From: Synergistota bacterium
GTDB lineage: Bacteria > Synergistota > Synergistia > Synergistales > Synergistaceae
Reading direction: 5' to 3'
DNA length: 19,997 bases
Assembly: GCA_023450745.1 (NCBI GenBank)
Contig: JAEXGR010000030.1
Coordinates: forward strand, 1-19,997
The translations under genes and the position numbers were made by a program. A model generated the notes under the pieces. That model worked only from the letters and a program-made list of their open reading frames with translations, searched no databases and was not told where the DNA came from. Shown here piece by piece: positions 13,673-19,997 of this stretch (the first letter of the stretch is position 1; each line of letters begins with the position of its first letter).

Positions 13673-14568
13673 TTTAGCTCCGGGTGGATGGCCTGCGCGA
13701 AGGCTTTGAGGATTATCGGCAGGCGCGGCCCGGGGCGCAGGTATATGGTGCCGTCAAGGATGGATATGCGTCCGCTGCGTACCGCCTTGACCTTGGCGCC
13801 CGCGAGCCACTGCCCCCGGAGATATTTTTCGTTGAAGACCTTATCCAGGTCGATGTGTTCCATCGCGTGATAGAATGTCCGTTCGCCGACGAGGTCGATT
13901 ATCACCGCCGGGTCGAGGGCGGCGAGCCCCTCCTGCGCGATCTTGGGATAGGGGTAGCCGCTCTTTTCTCCCCGCAGCGCGTTTTTTCCGCCCGCCCGCG
14001 AGATGAGCTCATTGTAAAAGGTCTTTTCCCCCGCGGCGTAGAAGACGGAGATTCGCGGCTCCGAGAGTTCGCGGGAGACGCAGAGCAGCACTGTGGGAGC
14101 CGGCAGCCCCTTGACCTTTGCCTCGACCGCCGTGATTTCGGCTTTCATGCGCGCCGTCAGCGCCGCGGCCTTTTCCTGGGCGCCGCAGAGCGCGCCGAGC
14201 TCCGAAATCGAGCGATAGATATCTTCCACATTTTCCTGCCGCACGACCACGTAGGGAATTTTCAGCTTTTTCAGGTCGTTTCTGAATTGCAGATGCATGT
14301 CCTGGAGTACGAGCAGGTCGGCCTTCTTGGAGAGCAGCGTTTCAAAGTTTACCTCGGCGTAGCCGCCGATCTTCGGCTTTTTCAGCGCCTCCGGCGGATA
14401 GTCGCAGAAGTTTGTCACGCCGATGACGCGGTCTCCCTGCCCGAGCGCGAAGAGGATCTCGGTGCCGACCGGCGTCAGTGAGACGATCCTCTTGGGAGAT
14501 GCCTCCGCGTCGCGGAAGATCGTCAGGATGAGGAAAAAGAGCAGAAAAAGACGAGCCAAAGCCTTCAA
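13666..14568 (-). CDS. btuF: Corrinoid-binding periplasmic protein (BtuF-like)
   Basis: This 300-residue substrate-binding protein has a signal peptide (1-23, cleavage likely after AEA), then class III (helical-backbone) features: PKRIVSLTPVGTEILFALG (25-43), DRVIGVTNFCDYPPEA (46-61), KIGGYAEVNFETLLSKKADL (66-85) and a C-terminal lobe with DPAVIIDL and LRGQWLAGAKVKAVRSGRI. No lipobox Cys is present, so it should be a soluble periplasmic protein. The only workable start is TTG 14568: TAA stands in frame at 14586-14584, and AAAGGGG lies ten bases upstream. A riboswitch and an attenuator hairpin directly precede it. It is the first gene of the operon, so its uncommon start may lower translation. 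Haem or siderophore binding is the alternative, made unlikely by the riboswitch. Confidence 0.9.
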   Translation of the reverse strand: MKALARLFLLFFLILTIFRDAEASPKRIVSLTPVGTEILFALGQGDRVIGVTNFCDYPPEALKKPKIGGYAEVNFETLLSKKADLLVLQDMHLQFRNDLKKLKIPYVVVRQENVEDIYRSISELGALCGAQEKAAALTARMKAEITAVEAKVKGLPAPTVLLCVSRELSEPRISVFYAAGEKTFYNELISRAGGKNALRGEKSGYPYPKIAQEGLAALDPAVIIDLVGERTFYHAMEHIDLDKVFNEKYLRGQWLAGAKVKAVRSGRISILDGTIYLRPGPRLPIILKAFAQAIHPELKW

Positions 14569-14587
14569 GAGAGCAAAACCCCTTTAT

Positions 14588-14619
14588 ATAAAAAATAAGA
14601 GAGAGCCCCTGGCTCTCTC
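14588..14619 (-). terminator. Attenuator terminator between riboswitch and btuF
   Basis: On the minus strand GAGAGAGCC pairs with GGCTCTCTC around a three-base loop AGG, followed by TTATTTTTTATAT. This is a classic intrinsic terminator placed after the cobalamin aptamer and before the first gene, so ligand binding probably promotes early termination. The T-tract ends two to three bases before the btuF ribosome site. Confidence 0.85.
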
Positions 14620-14639
14620 CCGCTTTTCCGCTATCTGGA

Positions 14640-14771
14640 TGAGAAACGCCCGCGCATAACATCCGTCCCTCCGCGCAGGTGTCCTGACTTCCGTTTCCGG
14701 TAACAGTGGCGGGGCCGCTGCGGAATCACACCGCATTCCCCCGCGCATCGGGTTCAATATTTAAAAAACCA
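14640..14771 (-). ncRNA. Cobalamin riboswitch
   Basis: On the minus strand the conserved core is clear: GGGAATGCGGTGTGATTCCG (about 14742-14723), then CCCGCCACTGT (about 14714-14704), then GAAGTCAGGACACCTGCG (about 14690-14673). These are the order and wording of the AdoCbl-type aptamer (GGGAA, GGTG-x-ATTCC, the GCCACTG element and the AGTCAGGA-ACCTGC B12 box). The outer limits are estimated from the promoter and attenuator positions. It lies upstream of btuF and is expected to repress the whole btuFDC-cbiR-exbBD-tonB operon when coenzyme B12 is abundant. The flanking stretch 14784-14868 holds only short GC-rich inverted repeats. Confidence 0.93.
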
Positions 14772-14777
14772 GTTCTT

Positions 14778-14783
14778 ATGATA
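14778..14783 (-). promoter_or_regulatory. Possible -10 box of the corrinoid operon
   Basis: TATCAT on the minus strand, with TG two bases before it, lies just upstream of the aptamer; transcription would start near 14771. TTGCGC (14808-14803) is a weak -35 at 19 bases. Confidence 0.3.
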
Positions 14784-14868
14784 ACACATATCCGCCCTGG
14801 CGGCGCAAAAAAATCGCCGCGCCCGTCAAAGTGGCGGGGAACCGTCTTCCCGCTCCCTTGCCGGCCGT

Positions 14869-16038
14869 TTAATTTTGCACCGCCACCTCGTCGCCGTTGT
14901 TGAGATTATTGCCGCCGAAGGTTATCACCTCGTCGCCGGAGAGCAGCCCTTTTTTGATCTGCACGCGGGAGTTTTCTCTGATGCCGGTCTCGACCTCGCG
15001 CATCTCCGCTTTGCCCTCTTTAACGACAAACACATAATGCCCCTTTTCGCTGCTGTGGAGGGCTCCCTCGGGCACGGTGACGGCGTTGCGGTATTCCTTC
15101 TCGACGATCGAAGCCTGCCCGAACATCCCGGGGCGCAGCCTGCCGCCGGCCTGTTTTTCGTTGTCGAGCGCGATTTCAATGTTGCTGGTGCGCGTCGCGG
15201 GGTCGACATACTGGTCGATGCGCGTCACGCTGCCCACGAACGTTTCTCCCGGCAGCGCGTCGAACTGGAGCAGCACCGGCATGCCCGGGGCGACGATGAA
15301 TATCTTCGATTCGGGAACTTTAAGGGTCGCTTTCAGCCGGCGCAGGTCGGCGATGTCAAGAATCGGGGAAGTCGGGGAGATCATGGCGCCGGGCGTGAGA
15401 CTGTAATCGCTGAGTACGGTGCCGTCCAGCGGAGCGCGGATGATGTAGTCGTCCTTGGCCGACTGAACGCGCGCCGCCTCGGCCTCGTACTGGCGTTCCC
15501 TGGCCCGCGCCGCGCGGTAGGAGGCGGCGGCGCTCGTGTATTCCGTCTCCATCGCCTCCAGCTGCTGTTTGGTGCTGAAGCCCTCTTTTTCCAGGCGGCG
15601 GTAGCGCTCGAGGTTCGTCTTCGCGTTCAGCATCTGCGCCTTCGCCTTTTCCGTATCGGCGCGCGCGGAGGCGGCCTGCGCCGCGGTGGAGAGGATCAGC
15701 GCGTTTTGCTGGTCGTGCTCGAGCGTCGCGACCTGTTCTCCCTTACTGACGTAATCGCCCTGTTTCACGGACAGGGCGAGCAGCCGCCCGGTGACGCGCG
15801 GCAGCAGCTCGACGCGGTTTTCCGCGTCGATGGACATATTCTGGATGATTTTGTCGGCGATGGTCTTATCGGAGCGCATGGTCTCAGTCTTCACAATGAC
15901 GCTTGTCGGCCCCGTCTCGATCTTTCTGGCGGCGAACAGCGTCTCGCGCCTGCTGTAGATGCCGATTCCGATGACGATGACGACGGCGGCGGCCAGAACG
16001 GCCATCGTGCTCCTCTGCGGAAGTTTTGCCCTGCTCAT
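14869..16038 (-). CDS. RND efflux periplasmic adaptor (membrane fusion protein)
   Basis: This 389-residue HlyD/AcrA-type adaptor bridges the inner-membrane pump and the TolC-like channel. It has one N-terminal transmembrane anchor (about 12-28) and no lipobox Cys. The two halves of the barrel-sandwich (lipoyl) domain are at about 72-108 (PRVTGRLLALSVKQGDYVSK) and about 195-232 (IIRAPLDGTVLSDYSLTPGA), separated by an alpha-helical hairpin rich in Ala, Glu and Lys. A beta-barrel with LRPGMFGQASI and a membrane-proximal domain follow. ATG 16038 overlaps the TolC stop as ATGA and has GGAGAG nine bases upstream; the in-frame ATG at 16059 lacks a ribosome site. It is the last gene of the operon; no convincing terminator is seen before the riboswitch region. 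Confidence 0.93.
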   Translation of the reverse strand: MSRAKLPQRSTMAVLAAAVVIVIGIGIYSRRETLFAARKIETGPTSVIVKTETMRSDKTIADKIIQNMSIDAENRVELLPRVTGRLLALSVKQGDYVSKGEQVATLEHDQQNALILSTAAQAASARADTEKAKAQMLNAKTNLERYRRLEKEGFSTKQQLEAMETEYTSAAASYRAARARERQYEAEAARVQSAKDDYIIRAPLDGTVLSDYSLTPGAMISPTSPILDIADLRRLKATLKVPESKIFIVAPGMPVLLQFDALPGETFVGSVTRIDQYVDPATRTSNIEIALDNEKQAGGRLRPGMFGQASIVEKEYRNAVTVPEGALHSSEKGHYVFVVKEGKAEMREVETGIRENSRVQIKKGLLSGDEVITFGGNNLNNGDEVAVQN

Positions 16039-17336
16039 CTTATCTTCTCTCCATTCCATTGTATGATCGTGCCCTCGGTCACTTTGAGCGCGACGACCGC
16101 TATCAGGTGGTTGTACTGCGCCCGGTTGTATTCAAGCTGCGCCAGCGTCAGCGAGGACTGCGCGTCGAGCAGGTCAAGCTGCGGCGTGACGCCCTCGCGG
16201 TAGCCGACCTCGGCGAGACGCAGGCTCTCTTTCGCCAGTTCAAGCGCCTTTTCGGACGCCCGCAGGCTGCGCCGGCTCGTTTCGATCTCTGACCAGGCGG
16301 TCTCCACCTCTGATTTTATGTCCAGTTCTTTCTGCTCCAGCGCGATTTTGTCCTGTTCCCGGACCGCCTTCGCGGTCATCACGGAGCTGCGCGTCACGTT
16401 GCGGTCGAAGATGGGGATCGAAAGGGAGATTTCCGCGCGCCAGGTGTCGCTGCCGCGGTCTTGCTGGCGGTAGGGATCGGACCAGCCGCTGGAGAGCCCC
16501 GCCGTCACCTTGGGCAGCATGCCGCTGCGCTCGATCCTGATCTGATTTTCCTGGTAGCGGAGCCGCTCTTCAAGCTGCCGCCGGTCAGCGCGGAACTTTT
16601 CCGCGAGCGCGAGCGATTCCCGCCGGTCGCCGGAGACCGCCGGTTCGTAGAGCTCGCCCGCCACCTCACGGCGTTCCTGCGGCGCGATCGCCATATAATT
16701 CATCAGCGAGATCATCGAGGTTTCGTGCAGCCCGCGCGCGATTGAGAGGTTCGCGGTGTTGGTGGCCAGCTGTTGTCCCGCGCGTATCACTTCAAGCTTG
16801 TTCGCGAGCCCCAGCTTCGCCATCTGCGTCACCTGCTTCAGGTGGAGCTCCGAGGTCGCGACGGCGGCGGTCTCCGCCGCGATCTGCTTTTTTTTGAGCA
16901 GTACGTCGTAGAAGCGCGCGTAAAGCTCTCCTACGGCGCTGTTCTCTCCGTCGGCGACGGCCATCTCGGCGATGGTCCTCACCTGCGGCGACTGGGCCCG
17001 CTGCGCGCTGTTCTTTCCGCCGGAGTAGATGACCTGCTCGAGCGAGGCGCTTGCGGCGCGGCTGTCGCTGCGGTCGGAGCCGTCGTTGGTCTGCGGCTCG
17101 CGCTGGGCGTTCAGGACGCCGCCGGCGGAGACGGAGGGCAGCAGCGTGCCGTCCGCCTGTAGTTTGAATGCCTGAGCCTTTATAAGCTCCTGGCGCAGCG
17201 AGCGCAGGGCGGAGTTGTCCTTCAGCGTCAGCTTCACGGCCTCGTTGATATCGACGGGAGCCGAGGCCGCCGCGGCGGAGGCGAGGCAGAGCGCGGCGGC
17301 GGTGCCGGCGAACAGTCTGGCGGCGAATTTGGTCAT
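16035..17336 (-). CDS. TolC-family outer-membrane efflux protein
   Basis: This 433-residue outer-membrane channel component has a signal peptide (about 1-25, ASAAAASA) and the duplicated TolC helical pattern. The first repeat starts at VDINEAVKLTLKDNSALRSL (28-47), with LPSVSAGG and SLEQVIYSGGKNSA marking the first beta/helix region. The second repeat contains MLPKVTAGLS, AEISLSIPIFDRN and the final helix EVGYREGVTPQLDLLDAQSS (LAEVGYREG...LDLLDAQ). No N-terminal lipobox Cys is seen. Its ATG shares one base with the RND stop (TAATG) and its stop overlaps the adaptor ATG, so the three genes form one translationally coupled unit. Confidence 0.94.
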   Translation of the reverse strand: MTKFAARLFAGTAAALCLASAAAASAPVDINEAVKLTLKDNSALRSLRQELIKAQAFKLQADGTLLPSVSAGGVLNAQREPQTNDGSDRSDSRAASASLEQVIYSGGKNSAQRAQSPQVRTIAEMAVADGENSAVGELYARFYDVLLKKKQIAAETAAVATSELHLKQVTQMAKLGLANKLEVIRAGQQLATNTANLSIARGLHETSMISLMNYMAIAPQERREVAGELYEPAVSGDRRESLALAEKFRADRRQLEERLRYQENQIRIERSGMLPKVTAGLSSGWSDPYRQQDRGSDTWRAEISLSIPIFDRNVTRSSVMTAKAVREQDKIALEQKELDIKSEVETAWSEIETSRRSLRASEKALELAKESLRLAEVGYREGVTPQLDLLDAQSSLTLAQLEYNRAQYNHLIAVVALKVTEGTIIQWNGEKIR

Positions 17337-19997
17337 TAGGCGCGGCCTCCTTGTTTAAGTCTTCTGTAGGCGTTATAGCGGCGTATCTTTACGCGCGCCT
17401 TATCCATTAGGTCGTCAAGCATCAGGTAGACGACGGGGATGACGAGCAGCGTCAGCAGCGTCGAGGTGAAAAGCCCGCCGATGACGGCGACGGACATCGG
17501 CTGGCGTATTTCGCCGCCCTCGGAAAGGGCGAGCGCCACCGGCAGCGAGCCGATCATTGTGGAGACGGTCGTCATCAGGATCGCGCGCAGGCGCAGCGGT
17601 CCCGCTTTGAGCACCGCCGTGATCTTGTCGTCGCCGCCGGCGCGCAGCTGGTTGATGAAGTCGACGAGCAGGATCGCGTTATTGACGACGACGCCGACGA
17701 GCAGGATTATCCCCATGAAGCTCATTACGGAAAGGCGCAGCCCCGTCAGCGCGAGCAGCCCGAAGGAGCCCGCCGTCATCAGCGGCAGCGAGAACATGAC
17801 GGTAAAGGGGTGGACGAAGGATTCAAACTGGATCGCCATCACCATGTAGACGAGGATGATCGCGAAGACGAGCGCCACCGACATGTAGCCGAAGCTTTCC
17901 TTCATGTTTTCCGAATCGCCGGTCGGCACCATGCTGTAGGTGCCGTCCTGCGGCGCGTATTTTCTAAAGACCTCTTCCATGATGAGGATGCCCTCGCCGG
18001 GAGAGATGCCCTCGACGTTGGCGCCGATCTGCAGCGAGCGTTGGCGGTTGTACCTTTTTATGACGTTCGGGGCCATGCCGATCCGGCTCTTCACGAGCCC
18101 TTCGGCGGGAATCGTCTCGCCGCTCTTGGTGGTGATGAGCGTCTTCAGCACCTTTTCGGGATCGTCGCGCCCCTCTTTCTCTGAGCGGATGGTGATGTCG
18201 TAGCGGTAGCCGCCCTCGTTAAAGGAGCCGCTCTTGTCCCCGGCGAACCAGGTGAGCATCTCGTCCGAAAGGTCGCGGATGCTTACGTTGAGGTCGTCCG
18301 CGAGCGCGCGGTTCAGCGCGAGATTGATGCGCGGCTTGTTCATCTGCAGGTCGGTGGTGATGTCGACGAGGCCGCGGGCGTTTTCCGCGAGGTCCTTCTT
18401 GATCAGGTCGCCGATCTCCGCCAGCGATTCGCTGGTCGGCCCCTGGATGACGAGGGTGATATCCGAGCCGCCCCAAGTCCCCATTTTGATATCGGCGTCG
18501 CGGAAGCGGACGAGCTTTTCCCTAAGGCGTCTCATGACGACGGCCGCCTTGGGGCGGAGGTTCCTGTCTATGAGTTCGATGTTGATCGTGGATTTGTAGA
18601 CCTCTTCGCCCGCGCCGCTGCCGACGACCCCGTAGGTGTAGGCGACGGCCTTGTCCTGCTGGATCATGTCGACCATCTCTTTGGTCACCCGGTCGGTGAC
18701 CCCGAGTCCGGTATCGGCGGGGAGCTCCACCTGCACGCGCAGGCGTCCCTGGTCTTCGCTGGGGAAGAACTCCGTGCCGAGGGACATGGAAAAGGCGATG
18801 CCCAGAACGAAGAGCGCAAGCGCCGAGGCGAGGACCGTCCGGCGGCGTCCGACGGCAAAGACGAGCGAGGCGCGGTATTTATCTTCCAGCCAGATGAAGG
18901 GAGCCTCCATCTTTCTCTGCAGCGGGGTCATTTTCTGATTGCGCCCCATGAGGCGCGAACAGAGGAAGGGGGTCAGGGTGATGGAGATGATGAGCGAGAT
19001 GGAGATCGTCATCGCCACGGTGACGCCGAAAGAGTTGAAAAAGCGCCCCATCATGCCGCCCATGAAGGCGACGGGGACGAAGACGGCAAGCGTCGTCGCC
19101 GCCCCCGCCAGCACGGCGAAGGCGACCTCGTTGGTGCCGTCCTCGGAGGCGCGGAAGGCGCTTTTGCCGGATTCCTTGTGGCGGGTGATATTCTCCATGA
19201 CGACCGTCGTCGCGTCGACGACCATGCCGACGGCGAGCGAGAGGCCCATCATCGACATATTGTTGATCGTGATCCCCATCCAGTAAAGGACGGACATGCT
19301 GCCGAGAAGGCAGACCGGTATCGTGATAACGGCGATAAAGGTCGCCCGCAGCGTCCGCAGGAAGACGAACATGATGATCGAGGTGAGGCAGATCGAGGCG
19401 ATGATGTCCCAGAAGACGCCGTTCATCGAGCTGAGGATGAACTTCGCGTTGTCAGAGACGACGACGAGGCTCGTGCCGGCGGGGGCGGTCCTGTTGAGCT
19501 CTGCGATGCGCGTCTTGACGAGGCGTGAGAGAAGGACTTCGTTGGCGCCCTTCTGTTTGCGCACCATCACCATGATCGTGGGCTTGCCCTCGTAGAGGGA
19601 ACCGCTGCGCTGGTCCTCAAAGCCGTCCTCGACGCGCGCTACGTCGCGCAGGCGGATGACGGCGCCGTTTCTCACCGCCACCGGCAGATACTCAAGCTCG
19701 GCGGCGGAGGCGTATTCGCCCTCGATGCGGATGCCGTATTCCTTGGTCGCGGTTTCGACGCGCCCCGCGGGGAGCTCGACATGTTTGTTATAGATCGCGT
19801 TCTTGATGTCTTTCGTAGTCAGGCGGTAGCTTTCAAGCGCCTCGGGGCGCAGCCAGACGCGCATCTCACGGTCGCGGAAGCCCGCGAGCTGGATGCCGCC
19901 GACCCCCTTTACGGTTTGAAGACGCTCGGTCACTATCTTGTCCACATAGCGGGAGAGCGTCTTCATGTCGGTGCGTCCGTCGTTTTTGACGGCGATG
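17336..19997 (-). CDS. RND efflux permease (AcrB/HAE1-like), N-terminus outside window
   Basis: The minus-strand frame is open to the right edge, so the first visible ATG (19966) is internal: the codons before it (IAVKNDGRTD) continue the family alignment. 886 residues are visible, and about 145-155 seem missing from a usual length near 1030-1040. Porter-domain sequence (VKGVGGIQLAGFRDREMRVW), membrane bundles, FFPSEDQGRLRVQVELP after TM7, and GVVVNNAILLVDFINQLR in TM10 are all present. It would be a proton-driven inner-membrane exporter with the TolC and adaptor genes that follow it. In TM4 the motif reads GMVVDATTVVMENI: the first Asp of the AcrB Asp-Asp pair is kept (codon 19216-19214) and the second is Ala. 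TM10 has Asn where AcrB has the key Lys. Substrate cannot be inferred. Confidence 0.95.
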   Translation of the reverse strand, partial: IAVKNDGRTDMKTLSRYVDKIVTERLQTVKGVGGIQLAGFRDREMRVWLRPEALESYRLTTKDIKNAIYNKHVELPAGRVETATKEYGIRIEGEYASAAELEYLPVAVRNGAVIRLRDVARVEDGFEDQRSGSLYEGKPTIMVMVRKQKGANEVLLSRLVKTRIAELNRTAPAGTSLVVVSDNAKFILSSMNGVFWDIIASICLTSIIMFVFLRTLRATFIAVITIPVCLLGSMSVLYWMGITINNMSMMGLSLAVGMVVDATTVVMENITRHKESGKSAFRASEDGTNEVAFAVLAGAATTLAVFVPVAFMGGMMGRFFNSFGVTVAMTISISLIISITLTPFLCSRLMGRNQKMTPLQRKMEAPFIWLEDKYRASLVFAVGRRRTVLASALALFVLGIAFSMSLGTEFFPSEDQGRLRVQVELPADTGLGVTDRVTKEMVDMIQQDKAVAYTYGVVGSGAGEEVYKSTINIELIDRNLRPKAAVVMRRLREKLVRFRDADIKMGTWGGSDITLVIQGPTSESLAEIGDLIKKDLAENARGLVDITTDLQMNKPRINLALNRALADDLNVSIRDLSDEMLTWFAGDKSGSFNEGGYRYDITIRSEKEGRDDPEKVLKTLITTKSGETIPAEGLVKSRIGMAPNVIKRYNRQRSLQIGANVEGISPGEGILIMEEVFRKYAPQDGTYSMVPTGDSENMKESFGYMSVALVFAIILVYMVMAIQFESFVHPFTVMFSLPLMTAGSFGLLALTGLRLSVMSFMGIILLVGVVVNNAILLVDFINQLRAGGDDKITAVLKAGPLRLRAILMTTVSTMIGSLPVALALSEGGEIRQPMSVAVIGGLFTSTLLTLLVIPVVYLMLDDLMDKARVKIRRYNAYRRLKQGGRA

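Noticed and set aside
14875..16203. A 442-codon open plus-strand frame opposite the adaptor gene
   Set aside because: It runs antisense to a complete adaptor with clear domains in overlapping operon context. Long antisense frames are expected in GC-rich DNA; it has no family features.

Overview
The window looks like a chromosomal segment from a GC-rich, diderm, anaerobic bacterium, most likely of the Synergistota (Cloacibacillus/Synergistes-like). The best pointer is the secreted subtilase at 2144-3739, which ends in a Gly-rich stretch, a Cys, a hydrophobic helix and Arg/Lys residues, the layout of the Synerg-CTERM sorting tail. TolC, TonB-ExbBD and an RND pump show an outer membrane is present. 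The genus is inferred, not proven.

Left part (1-4642): a large minus-strand protein with two N-terminal helix-turn-helix modules runs off the left edge. It is divergent from the secreted S8 protease, and a perfect 17-bp palindrome lies between them. The protease converges on gpmA (phosphoglycerate mutase), and a strong bidirectional hairpin separates the two.

AT-rich island (about 4643-6900): this holds a decayed C-terminal scrap of a type I restriction specificity gene (hsdS-like), then a toxin-first HigB/HigA-type toxin-antitoxin pair whose antitoxin is fused to an ImmA/IrrE-type zinc protease (HEIGH motif), then a tiny basic protein and a strong terminator. Base composition and content suggest horizontally acquired material between core metabolic genes.

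Middle (6960-9383): an iron-dependent alcohol dehydrogenase on the plus strand and a Cys-rich DUF2284 metal-binding protein on the minus strand, separated by two GC-rich hairpins. Next comes a 246-bp non-coding element bounded by perfect 20-bp inverted repeats (MITE-like). Its right end supplies the stop codon of tonB, and its interior contains the terminator-like hairpin for the tonB operon.

Corrinoid operon (9380-14783, minus strand): a cobalamin riboswitch and an attenuator-type terminator precede btuF-btuD-btuC-cbiR-exbB-exbD-tonB, all overlapping or spaced by 0-3 bases. Together they encode inner-membrane corrinoid import, a probable cobamide-remodelling phosphodiesterase (CbiR), and the TonB-ExbBD motor that would power outer-membrane corrinoid uptake. 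No outer-membrane receptor (BtuB) is in the window.

Right part (14869-19997, minus strand): an overlapping three-gene efflux operon in the order RND permease (5' end outside the window), TolC-like outer-membrane factor, periplasmic adaptor. The permease has Ala where the second TM4 Asp is found in AcrB.
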